Assembly: GCA_965198495.1 (NCBI GenBank)
Contig: CBDAPL010000001.1
Location: forward strand, 3,348,001-3,412,000
DNA: 64,000 bases
Direction: 5' to 3'
Origin: RH-AL1 sp965198495
GTDB taxonomy: Bacteria; Pseudomonadota; Alphaproteobacteria; Rhizobiales; Beijerinckiaceae
Part shown: positions 42,587 to 52,653 of the stretch, piece by piece
Numbering within the stretch: position 1 is the first letter of the stretch
Layout: each line of letters starts with the position of its first letter
The notes under the pieces: generated by a model
What the model saw: only the letters and a program-made list of their open reading frames with translations
Told to the model about the DNA's origin: nothing
Database searches by the model: none
Translations under genes and position numbers: made by a program

Positions 42587-42780
42587 GGTCGTCTCCTTAG
42601 AAGGGTTTCCAATCTGGAACGCGCAACCGTCAGGAAAGATGCCGGGCGATAAGTCGTACGACGAGGATAGGCGGTCGTATCGGCCGGCCGGCTCGCCCAG
42701 GTCCCTTCCTCCAGTCGAAATAGGACCGCGACATCTTTGTTTCAAGACAAACGACATCGACCGGCTTCAGGGTGTGACGA

Positions 42781-43704
42781 TTGATCTCCAACGACCTGCC
42801 GCCGGCGCGCTCACGCGATCCGCGCGCCGATGCCCGCTTTGACCGGGGACGAGCGGCCCTCGCGGAAGGAGATCTCGGGGAAGCGGCCGAGATGATCGAG
42901 CAGGCGCTCGCCCTGGCGCCGGACTGGGCGGGTGCGTGGCATCTGCTCGGAACCGTCAACGCTGGTCGCGGCCAGTCCATGCAGGCGCGCCACGCCTATG
43001 CGCAGGCGCTCCGGCTCGATCCGACGGACCGCCATGGCGCCGCGCTCGCCTTGGCGCGCTTGGGCTTCACGTCCGCTCCGCCCGTCGCGCCCGCCGCCTA
43101 TGTCGCGGCGCTTTTCGACGAATACGCGCCGCGCTTCGAGGATCATCTGACGCGCCAGCTCGCCTATCGTGGCCCGACCGACCTTGCGGAGGCGCTCGCA
43201 TCGGTGGGCCCGCGGCACTTCGGACATGTGCTCGACCTCGGCTGCGGCACCGGCCTCTGCGGCGCCGCGATCCGGCCGCGGGCGGATCATCTCGCCGGCG
43301 TCGATCTCTCCGCCGGGATGGTCGCCGCGGCGCGGTCGAAGGCGATCTACGATCGGCTCGAGACTGCCGATCTCCACGCTTTCCTCGCCGGCGAACCGAC
43401 CGCCAGCGCCGATCTCGTCGTTGCCGCCGACGTTCTCATCTATATCGGCGATCTGGCGCCGCTCTTCGCCCGGGCGGCGCGCGTTCTGCGTGACGGCGGC
43501 ACCCTGGCGTTCAGCACGCAGCTCGCCTCGGCCGAGCACGGCTACGCGATCGGCGAGGACCTGCGCTTCCATCATTCGCGACGCTACGTCGACGATGCTC
43601 TCGCCCGTGCGGCCTTTACCGTCCTGCGCCGCGATGTCAGGAGTGTGCGGCGCGAGAACGGGCGCGACGTTCCGGGGCTGATCGTCGTGGCGTGCCGCGC
43701 CTGA
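42781..43704 (+). CDS. class I SAM-dependent methyltransferase with N-terminal TPR-like segment
   Basis: A 307-residue protein with two parts. Residues 10-90 look like two TPR units ('GRAALAEGDLGEAAEMIEQALALAPDWAGAWHLLG', 'ARHAYAQALRLDPTDRHGAAL'). From about residue 105 comes a methyltransferase domain: 'YAPRFEDHLTRQL', motif I 'VLDLGCGTGLCG', 'LAGVDLSAGMVAAAR', 'VVAADVLIYIGDL' and 'ARVLRDGGTLAFS'. TPR-methyltransferase fusions of this kind are found in alphaproteobacteria; the substrate is unknown. The TTG start is weakly supported; no ATG precedes the TPR region in frame. Confidence 0.83.
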   Translation: MISNDLPPARSRDPRADARFDRGRAALAEGDLGEAAEMIEQALALAPDWAGAWHLLGTVNAGRGQSMQARHAYAQALRLDPTDRHGAALALARLGFTSAPPVAPAAYVAALFDEYAPRFEDHLTRQLAYRGPTDLAEALASVGPRHFGHVLDLGCGTGLCGAAIRPRADHLAGVDLSAGMVAAARSKAIYDRLETADLHAFLAGEPTASADLVVAADVLIYIGDLAPLFARAARVLRDGGTLAFSTQLASAEHGYAIGEDLRFHHSRRYVDDALARAAFTVLRRDVRSVRRENGRDVPGLIVVACRA

Positions 43705-43797
43705 TGGTCTCCGCCGGGCAGACGCGCAACGTGGCCCTTGCCGCCACTGCTCGCCATCGGTTGGATGACTGACGCTGAGATCTCTCCGGGACCCGCC

Positions 43798-44928
43798 ATG
43801 ACCGCACCTTCGCCCGATCTCATCGTCCATTCGAGGGAGCCTTTCAACGCGGAGCCGGCGCTGGAGCGTCTGCGCGCGAGCTTCATCACGGCGCAGGCCG
43901 ATTTCTACATCCGCAGCCACGGCGACGTGCCCCGCCTCGATGAGGCGAGCCATCGTCTGACCGTCGGCGGCCACGTCGCCACGCCGCTGACGCTGAGCCT
44001 CGCCGATCTGCGCGGGTGGTTCCCGCAACGAACCGTCATGGCCGTCATGCAATGTGCCGGCAATCGCCGCGCCGACATGGCGAAGGTCCGTCCCGTCACC
44101 GGCGATCTCTGGGCGGGGGGCGCGATCGGCAACGCGGCCTGGACCGGCGTCGCCCTCGCCGACGTGCTGCACGCGGCGGGCGCCAAGACCGACGCCGATC
44201 TCCACGTCGCGTTCTCCTCGCTCGACGAATGCGAGGTCGACGGCAAGCGGTTCCGCTACGGCGCCTCGATCCCGATGGCCAAGGCCATGTCGCCGGACGT
44301 GCTCCTGGCCTACGCGATGAACGGCGAGGCGCTGGCGCCCGCGCACGGCTTTCCGCTGCGCGTCGTGGTACCGGGCTTCGCGGGGGTGCGCAGCCCCAAG
44401 TGGGTCGCGGCGATCGAGGTGCGGGACACGCCGTCCGACAATCCGATCCAGGATCAGGATTACAAGATGCTCCCGCCGGATATCCACGCGGCGGCGGACA
44501 TCGACTGGAGCCGCGGCGTCACGATCAACGACATGCCGCTCAACGCGGCGATCTGCGAGCCGCCGCCGCACGCCATGCTGCGCGCCGGCGCGACGATCGT
44601 GCGCGGCTACGCGGTGGCGACCGCGCGCGCGATCGTCCGCGTCGACGTCTCGATGGATGGCGGCAGGACGTGGCGCCAGGCCGACTTGCGGCAAGGCGAT
44701 CTGCGGCAAGGCGATCTGCGGCAAGGCGATCTGCGGCAAGGCGAGACGACGCCGTGGAGCTGGACGTTCTGGTCGATCGAAGCCGAGCTGACGGCCGGCG
44801 AGCACGAGCTCGCGGTCCGCGCATGGGACTCGGCCGGGCAGACGCAGCCCGCCTCGCCGGACGACACGTGGAACATCAAGGGCTATCTCAGCGCGGCCTG
44901 GCACCGCGTTCCGGTGACGGTGCGCTAG
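43798..44928 (+). CDS. sulfite-oxidase-like molybdopterin enzyme
   Basis: The 376-residue product matches sulfite oxidase without the cytochrome domain: 'FYIRSHGDVPRLDEASHRL', 'VMAVMQCAGNRR' with the Mo-ligating Cys, 'GAIGNAAWTGVALADVL', 'GFPLRVVVPGFAGVRSPKWV', then a C-terminal Ig-like dimerisation domain ('VDVSMDGGRTWRQADL', 'WSWTFW'). A perfect four-copy 15-base repeat adds 'DLRQG' four times in that domain. No signal peptide is seen, so it may be cytoplasmic. An ATG at 43765 is the alternative start. The CLC channel gene follows 23 bases later. Confidence 0.88.
   Translation: MTAPSPDLIVHSREPFNAEPALERLRASFITAQADFYIRSHGDVPRLDEASHRLTVGGHVATPLTLSLADLRGWFPQRTVMAVMQCAGNRRADMAKVRPVTGDLWAGGAIGNAAWTGVALADVLHAAGAKTDADLHVAFSSLDECEVDGKRFRYGASIPMAKAMSPDVLLAYAMNGEALAPAHGFPLRVVVPGFAGVRSPKWVAAIEVRDTPSDNPIQDQDYKMLPPDIHAAADIDWSRGVTINDMPLNAAICEPPPHAMLRAGATIVRGYAVATARAIVRVDVSMDGGRTWRQADLRQGDLRQGDLRQGDLRQGETTPWSWTFWSIEAELTAGEHELAVRAWDSAGQTQPASPDDTWNIKGYLSAAWHRVPVTVR
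44683..44742. repeat. 15-nt tandem repeat in the sulfite-oxidase-like gene, four copies
   Basis: Units 44683-44697, 44698-44712, 44713-44727 and 44728-44742 read GA(C/T)(C/T)TGCGGCAAGGC; the last three are identical. They encode 'DLRQG' four times within the C-terminal domain, where homologues would have a single short loop. Confidence 0.95.
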
Positions 44929-44951
44929 CCCGCGCTGCCGCGAGGACACTC

Positions 44952-46496
44952 ATGCCGGATGCCTCGCCACAGCCCAACGTGCTCGCCGCCGTGCGGCAGA
45001 CGCGTTTTTCTCCAGGGTTCTGGGCGCTGGTCGCGCTGACAGGCATCGGCTCCGGCTTGGCGGCCGGGCTGCTGATGAAGCTGCTGCGGCTCGTCCAACA
45101 CGCGGCCTGGCGTTACGGCGGCGGCACGTTCCTCGACGCCGTCGAGAACGTGGGTCCGCTGCCGCGCGTGCTGATCCCGATCGGCGCCGGACTCCTCGCC
45201 GCCTGCGTGCTCTTCCTCACCGGGCGCGGCAAGGCGCCTCACTCCAGCGAGCTCGAGGCGACGATCTGGTTTCGCAGCGGGCGGCTCGAACCGGCGCGGA
45301 CGACGATCAAGGCCGTGCTGTCGATCGTCGTCGTCGGGCTCGGCGCCTCGCTCGGCCGCGAGGCCGCGCCCAAGCAGAGCGGCGCGCTGATCGGCAGCCT
45401 GCTCGCCTCCTGGCGCGGCGTGCCGCCGAGCCAGCGCCGGCTGCTCGCCGCCTGCGGCGCCGGCGCCGGCATCGCGGCGGTCTACAACATCCCTTTCGGG
45501 GGCGCCCTGTTCGCGCTGGAGGTGCTGCTCGGCACGCTCGCCCTGCCCCTTGTCGCGCCGGTTTTCGCAGCGACGCTTCTCGGCACCGCGAGCGCGTGGC
45601 TGCTGCTGCCCAACGAGCCGACCTACCAGGTGCCGGCGATGTCGATCACCTGGTCGCTGACGATATGGGCCGTGCTGTTCGCGCCGCTCGCCGGTCTCGC
45701 CTCCGCCGGCTTCGTCGCGCTGATCGCCTTCGCGGCCAGGCACCGGCCGAAGGGCGCGCGCGTCTTCCCCGCCGCTCTGGCGGTGTTCGCCATCCTCGGG
45801 CTGCTGGCGATCCCCTATCCGCAGCTGCTCGGCAACGGCAAGGACGCGGTCGAGCTCGCGGCGCTCGACAAGATCGCCCTGCCGACCCTGCTGGCGCTGA
45901 TGGTGCTGAAGCCGCTCGTCACGGCGGCCTGCCTCGGCACCGGCGCGCCCGGTGGCCTGTTCACCCCGACCCTCACCTTCGGCGCGCTCCTCGGCGGGGC
46001 GACCGGCCACATCTGGCTGATGATCTGGCCCGAGGCGCCGGCCGGCGCCTTCGCGCTCGTCGGCGCGGCGGCGCTGCTTGCCGGCACGACCAAAGGCCCT
46101 GTCTCGGCGCTGGTGATGATGGGCGAGCTGACGCACCGCATCGACGGGCTGATGGTGCCGATGCTGATCGCGATCGCCGGCGCGGTGACGCTCGCCCACC
46201 GGATCGACAAGCGGTCGACGTACACGAGCCGGCTCGGCGCGAGCGGCGACCTGCGCGCCCACGTCTACGAGGCCGGTCTCGCGAGGCCGGGCATGCCGTT
46301 CGAGGCGGTCTCCGCGGCGTCGCCCTACTTCGCGCTCCTGCGGATCTGCCTCGAAGACGAAAATGTCGGCTCGATCTTCGTCGTCGACGATGGCGGCACG
46401 GTCGTGGGCTCCGTCGCGCGGGCCGACGTGGTGCGGCCGTCCGAGCGGTTCGCGCCGCTGGAAATCGCGACGGCCGTCGACTTCGTCAGGACGTGA
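44952..46496 (+). CDS. CLC-type chloride channel/transporter
   Basis: A 514-residue protein with about 10-12 hydrophobic segments. 'LGREAAPKQSGALIGSLLAS' is the GREGP-type motif and keeps the gating Glu; 'AACGAGAGIAAVYNIPFGGALFALE' and 'GTGAPGGLFTPTLTFG' are the other signature helices. The first selectivity motif, normally GSGIP, reads 'GKAPHSSELEATIWFRSG' here. The C-terminal 80 residues resemble one CBS domain. GAGGA lies six bases before the ATG. Whether it acts as channel or H+/Cl- exchanger is not determinable. Confidence 0.9.
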   Translation: MPDASPQPNVLAAVRQTRFSPGFWALVALTGIGSGLAAGLLMKLLRLVQHAAWRYGGGTFLDAVENVGPLPRVLIPIGAGLLAACVLFLTGRGKAPHSSELEATIWFRSGRLEPARTTIKAVLSIVVVGLGASLGREAAPKQSGALIGSLLASWRGVPPSQRRLLAACGAGAGIAAVYNIPFGGALFALEVLLGTLALPLVAPVFAATLLGTASAWLLLPNEPTYQVPAMSITWSLTIWAVLFAPLAGLASAGFVALIAFAARHRPKGARVFPAALAVFAILGLLAIPYPQLLGNGKDAVELAALDKIALPTLLALMVLKPLVTAACLGTGAPGGLFTPTLTFGALLGGATGHIWLMIWPEAPAGAFALVGAAALLAGTTKGPVSALVMMGELTHRIDGLMVPMLIAIAGAVTLAHRIDKRSTYTSRLGASGDLRAHVYEAGLARPGMPFEAVSAASPYFALLRICLEDENVGSIFVVDDGGTVVGSVARADVVRPSERFAPLEIATAVDFVRT

Positions 46497-46529
46497 TCGT
46501 CAGGACGTGATCGCGGCGGGCGCTTCCCG

Positions 46530-47297
46530 CTAGGCCTTGAGCTTGTAGCCGGTGCGGAAGATCCACCAGACGATCCCCATGCAGACGACCATGAACAGCA
46601 CGGTCATGGCGAGGCTGACGCCGACGGCGACGTCGGAGACGCCGTAGAAACTCCAGCGGAAGCCGCTGACGAGGTAGACGACAGGGTTGAACAGGGTCAC
46701 CTCGCGCCAGAACGGCGGCAGCATGCCGATCGAGTAGAAGCTGCCGCCGAGGAACGTCAGCGGCGTGATGATCAGCAGCGGCACGATCTGCAGCTTCTCG
46801 AACCCGTCCGCCCAGACGCCGATAATGAAGCCGAACAGGCTGAAGGTGATCGCCGTCAGCAGCAGGAAGGCGACCATCCAGACCGGATGCGCGATGTCGT
46901 AGGAGACGAACAGCCGCGCGGTGGCCAGGATGATGACGCCGAGCAGGATCGATTTCGTCGCCGCCGCGCCGACGTAGCCGATCACCACCTCGATCCAGGA
47001 GACCGGCGCCGACAAGAGCTCGTACATCGAGCCTGACCATTTCGGGATGTAGATGCCGAACGCCGCGTTGGAGACGCTCTGCGTCAGCAGCGACAGCATG
47101 GTGAGGCCCGGCACGATGAAGGCGGCGTAGCTGACGCCATCGACGTTGCTCATGCGCGAGCCGATCGCCGAGCCGAACACCACGAAGTAGAGCGCGGTCG
47201 AGATCACCGGCGCGATGATGCTCTGCGCCAGCGTGCGCACCCAGCGCCGCATCTCGCTGTAATAGATCGCGTACGTGCCGTGGACGTTCACTCTCAT
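46530..47297 (-). CDS. ABC-2 type transporter permease (YadH-like)
   Basis: The 255-residue product has six hydrophobic segments and the ABC-2 pattern 'VISTALYFVVFGSAIG', 'YAAFIVPGLTMLSLLTQS', 'LTFLGGSFYSIGMLPPFWRE', 'LFNPVVYLVSGFRWSFYG'. It is the membrane half of an exporter with the ATPase encoded just upstream; the ATG overlaps the ATPase stop by four bases. The arrangement and sequence resemble E. coli YadGH. Cargo unknown. Confidence 0.92.
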   Translation of the reverse strand: MRVNVHGTYAIYYSEMRRWVRTLAQSIIAPVISTALYFVVFGSAIGSRMSNVDGVSYAAFIVPGLTMLSLLTQSVSNAAFGIYIPKWSGSMYELLSAPVSWIEVVIGYVGAAATKSILLGVIILATARLFVSYDIAHPVWMVAFLLLTAITFSLFGFIIGVWADGFEKLQIVPLLIITPLTFLGGSFYSIGMLPPFWREVTLFNPVVYLVSGFRWSFYGVSDVAVGVSLAMTVLFMVVCMGIVWWIFRTGYKLKA

Positions 47298-48214
47298 GCG
47301 TTCACCAGGCTGACGAAGATGTCCTCGAGCGAGCTCTGGCGCGTTTGCAGATCGGTGACGTCGACGCCGGCGGCGTTGAGGTCGCGCAGAAGGCCGGCGA
47401 TGCCGGTATCCTCTCCTTTGGTGTCGAACGTGTAGACGAGCGTCGTGCCGTCGGCGCTCCGTTCCAGACTATAGCCGGCGAGACTCTCGGGAAGGACGGC
47501 GAGCGGTGACCGCAAGGTGAGGGATAGTTGCTTCTTGCCGAGCTTCTGCATCAGCACGGCCTTGTCCTCGACGAGGATGATCTCGCCTTTGCGGATGACG
47601 CCGACGCGATCGGCCAGCTCCTCCGCCTCCTCGATGTAGTGCGTCGTCAGGATGATGGTGACGCCATCGTCGCGCAGGCGCCGCACGAGCGCCCACATGT
47701 CGCGGCGCAGCTCGACGTCGACACCGGCGGTCGGCTCGTCGAGGAACAGGATGCGCGGTTCGTGCGCCAGCGCCTTGGCGATCATCACGCGACGCTTCAT
47801 GCCGCCCGAGAGCGCCATGATCTTCGAGTCCCGCTTGTCCCACAGCGAGAGGTCGCGCAACACCTTCTCGATATGTTTGGGATCCGCCTTCTTGCCGAAC
47901 AGCCCTCGGCTGAAGGCGACGGTCGCCCCCAACGTCTCGAAGGCGTCGAAGGCGAGTTCCTGCGGCACCAGACCGATCGTCTCGCGCGCGGCGCGATAGG
48001 CGGTGACGATGTCGTGCCCGTCCGCCGTGACGGTCCCCGTCGTCGGATTGACGATGCCGCAGATGATCGAGATCAGCGTCGTCTTGCCGGCGCCGTTGGG
48101 CCCGAGCAGCGCGAAGATCTCGCCCTTCTCGATGGCGAGGTCGACCTTGCGCAAGGCCTGGAACCCCGACTTGTAGGTCTTGGTCAGGCCGACGACGGAG
48201 ATGATGGGAGGCAA
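47294..48214 (-). CDS. ABC transporter ATP-binding protein (YadG-like)
   Basis: The 306-residue ATPase has Walker A 'LLGPNGAGKTTLI', Q-loop 'IGLVPQELAFDAF', signature 'MALSGGMKRRVMIAKAL', Walker B 'ILFLDEPTAGVD' and switch His 'ILTTHYIEEAE', with a C-terminal extension after residue 220 typical of exporters. The likely start is TTG 48214 with AGGGAA just upstream; the N-terminus 'PPIISVVGLTKTYKSG' then matches the family. It is in an operon with the permease downstream (ATGA overlap). Confidence 0.93.
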   Translation of the reverse strand: MPPIISVVGLTKTYKSGFQALRKVDLAIEKGEIFALLGPNGAGKTTLISIICGIVNPTTGTVTADGHDIVTAYRAARETIGLVPQELAFDAFETLGATVAFSRGLFGKKADPKHIEKVLRDLSLWDKRDSKIMALSGGMKRRVMIAKALAHEPRILFLDEPTAGVDVELRRDMWALVRRLRDDGVTIILTTHYIEEAEELADRVGVIRKGEIILVEDKAVLMQKLGKKQLSLTLRSPLAVLPESLAGYSLERSADGTTLVYTFDTKGEDTGIAGLLRDLNAAGVDVTDLQTRQSSLEDIFVSLVNA

Positions 48215-48282
48215 ACAATTCCCTGGAGTGGTCGATGAGCACTTCTCCCGCGAACGGGAGAAGAAAAAGCGCAGACTTGCGC

Positions 48283-51015
<2,733 letters not shown>

Positions 51016-51123
51016 CTGACGTGTTCCCGGCATATGGAAGAGCAGGCTTAATCGCCTTGGATGTAAGCAGTCTAAGGTGTGCGGCCTACGTGATGCGCCC
51101 AAGCGTTTTGCAATGCAAGATCG

Positions 51124-51888
51124 GTGCGTGCGCCGTTGCCTGAGCCCCTGCTTTGCGTCGACGCGCTCACGGTGGAACGCGGCGGCCGCGTCGTCCTGTC
51201 CGATCTGAGCTTCACGCTTTCCGCCGGCGAGGCCATCCTCGTGTCCGGCCGCAACGGGGCCGGCAAGTCGACGCTGCTGCGCACCCTCTCGGGCCTGCTG
51301 CAACCGCAATCCGGGACGATCCGCTACGTTCTGGCGAGCGACGACGTGCGTGGCGTCGAGACGGTGCATTACCTCGGCTACGAGGACGCGCTGAAGCCCT
51401 CGCTGAGCGTGGGCGAGAACCTGGATTTCTGGGCGAGCATGCTGGGCGCCATTCCCTCGCCCGCGCGGAAAGGGACGGGCGCCGAGCGAAGCATGGTGGA
51501 GGGAGCGCCGAGCGCTTCATACGCCCAGGACGGCGGTCTGAAGACCGATCCGCCGCCTTCGGCCCCCCGCCCCGGTTTCACGGGCGCGGATCGGCATCCC
51601 CGCGCCGCCCTCGACGCCTTCGGCATCGCCCGCCTCATCGACCTGCCCGCCGCCTACCTTTCCGCCGGCCAGAAGCGCCGCGTCGCGCTCGCCCGTCTGC
51701 TGCTGGCGCCGCGCCCGATCTGGCTGCTCGACGAGCCGCTGATCGCGCTCGATGTCGGCGCGCAGGCGACGCTGAACGCCGTCATGGCCGCGCATGTCGC
51801 CGCCGGCGGCGCGATCCTCGCGGCCTCGCATCAGCAAATGGACATGCCCTGTCGCGAAATCCGGCTCGGCGCGAACGGCGCCGCGTGA
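51124..51888 (+). CDS. ccmA: cytochrome c biogenesis heme exporter ATP-binding protein, with in-frame insert
   Basis: The 254-residue ATPase of the CcmABC heme-release complex has Walker A 'VSGRNGAGKSTLLRT', signature 'YLSAGQKRRVALARLLL' and Walker B 'PIWLLDEPLIALD'. Between 'FWASMLGAIP' and 'HPRAALDAFGIARLIDLP' lie about 46 extra residues rich in Ser/Pro/Gly that CcmA lacks, coded by a palindromic mosaic repeat at 51451-51596 related to the one at 36762-37006. The insert is in the helical region before the signature and keeps the frame, so a working protein is possible. ccmB follows with a four-base overlap (GTGA). Confidence 0.9.
   Translation: MRAPLPEPLLCVDALTVERGGRVVLSDLSFTLSAGEAILVSGRNGAGKSTLLRTLSGLLQPQSGTIRYVLASDDVRGVETVHYLGYEDALKPSLSVGENLDFWASMLGAIPSPARKGTGAERSMVEGAPSASYAQDGGLKTDPPPSAPRPGFTGADRHPRAALDAFGIARLIDLPAAYLSAGQKRRVALARLLLAPRPIWLLDEPLIALDVGAQATLNAVMAAHVAAGGAILAASHQQMDMPCREIRLGANGAA
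51451..51596. repeat. palindromic mosaic repeat inserted in frame in ccmA
   Basis: The left part shares GCGAAGCATGGTGGAGGG (51486-51503) with 36795-36812 and is preceded by a GGGACGGGCG block in the corresponding place. The right part (from CCGCCTTC at 51553 to GCGGAT at 51592) matches, with gaps, the right arm at 36966-37006 (CGCCTTC...GGTCCCCCTC...GAGGAT). The middle differs: here a short dyad around CGGCGGTCTGAAGACCG, there a tandem array. Confidence 0.75.
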
Positions 51889-52553
51889 GCCCGCTCCTCG
51901 CGCTCTTCCTTCGCGACATCCGCGTCGGGCGCCGGATCGGCGGCGGCGCCGCGCTCGGCGTGGTCTTCTTCCTTATCCTGATCACGCTGATGCCGTTCGC
52001 CATCGGTCCGGACCTCAACCTCCTGTCGCGCATCGGCCCGGCCATCCTCTGGATCGCCGGATTGCTCGCCACGCTGCTCGGGCTCGACCGGCTGTTTCAG
52101 TCGGATCGCGACGACGGCTCGCTCGACCTCATGCTGATGAGCCGGTCGGGCGGCGAGATGATCGTGCTCGTCAAGTGCGCCGCGCACTGGCTGCTGACCG
52201 GCCTGCCGCTGGTGGCGTTCACGCCGGTGTTCGGCCTGATGCTCGGCATGGGTCCGCAGGCGCTGGCGCAGACGACGGCTTCGCTCGCCGTCGGAACACC
52301 GGCGCTGACGATGCTGGGCGCGATCGGCGCGGCATTGACGGTGGGCTTGCGCAAGGGCGGGCTGCTGATGGCGGTGCTCATCCTGCCGCTTTGCATCCCC
52401 GTGCTGATCTTCGGCGTCTCCGCCGCGACGGCGGGCTTGGGAAACCCGATCCCGTTCGCGACACCGTTCCTGATCCTGTGCGCCCTCAGCCTCGCCGCGA
52501 TCGCCGGCGCCCCGTTCGCGGCGGCGGCGGCGTTGCGGGCGATGAACGACTAG
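51885..52553 (+). CDS. ccmB: heme exporter protein CcmB
   Basis: The 222-residue membrane subunit has six hydrophobic helices and the CcmB pattern 'FLRDIRVGRRIGGGAALGVVFF', 'ILWIAGLLATLLGLDRLFQSDRDDGSLDLML', 'GAIGAALTVGLRKGGLLMAVLILPLCIPVLIFG'. It starts at a GTG overlapping the ccmA stop. With CcmA and CcmC it releases CcmE-heme in system I cytochrome c maturation. ccmC, ccmD and ccmG, which usually follow in Rhizobiales, are not here; a glycosyltransferase gene follows instead. Confidence 0.95.
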   Translation: MSPLLALFLRDIRVGRRIGGGAALGVVFFLILITLMPFAIGPDLNLLSRIGPAILWIAGLLATLLGLDRLFQSDRDDGSLDLMLMSRSGGEMIVLVKCAAHWLLTGLPLVAFTPVFGLMLGMGPQALAQTTASLAVGTPALTMLGAIGAALTVGLRKGGLLMAVLILPLCIPVLIFGVSAATAGLGNPIPFATPFLILCALSLAAIAGAPFAAAAALRAMND

Positions 52554-52653
52554 CCATCGAGCTTACGAGCGCGGTTGTGGCAACCGCCGGTTGATGGATC
52601 GCGGCCGCCGGATGTCTAGTGTGACAAGCCTCGCAACAATATCGCGAGTTCCT

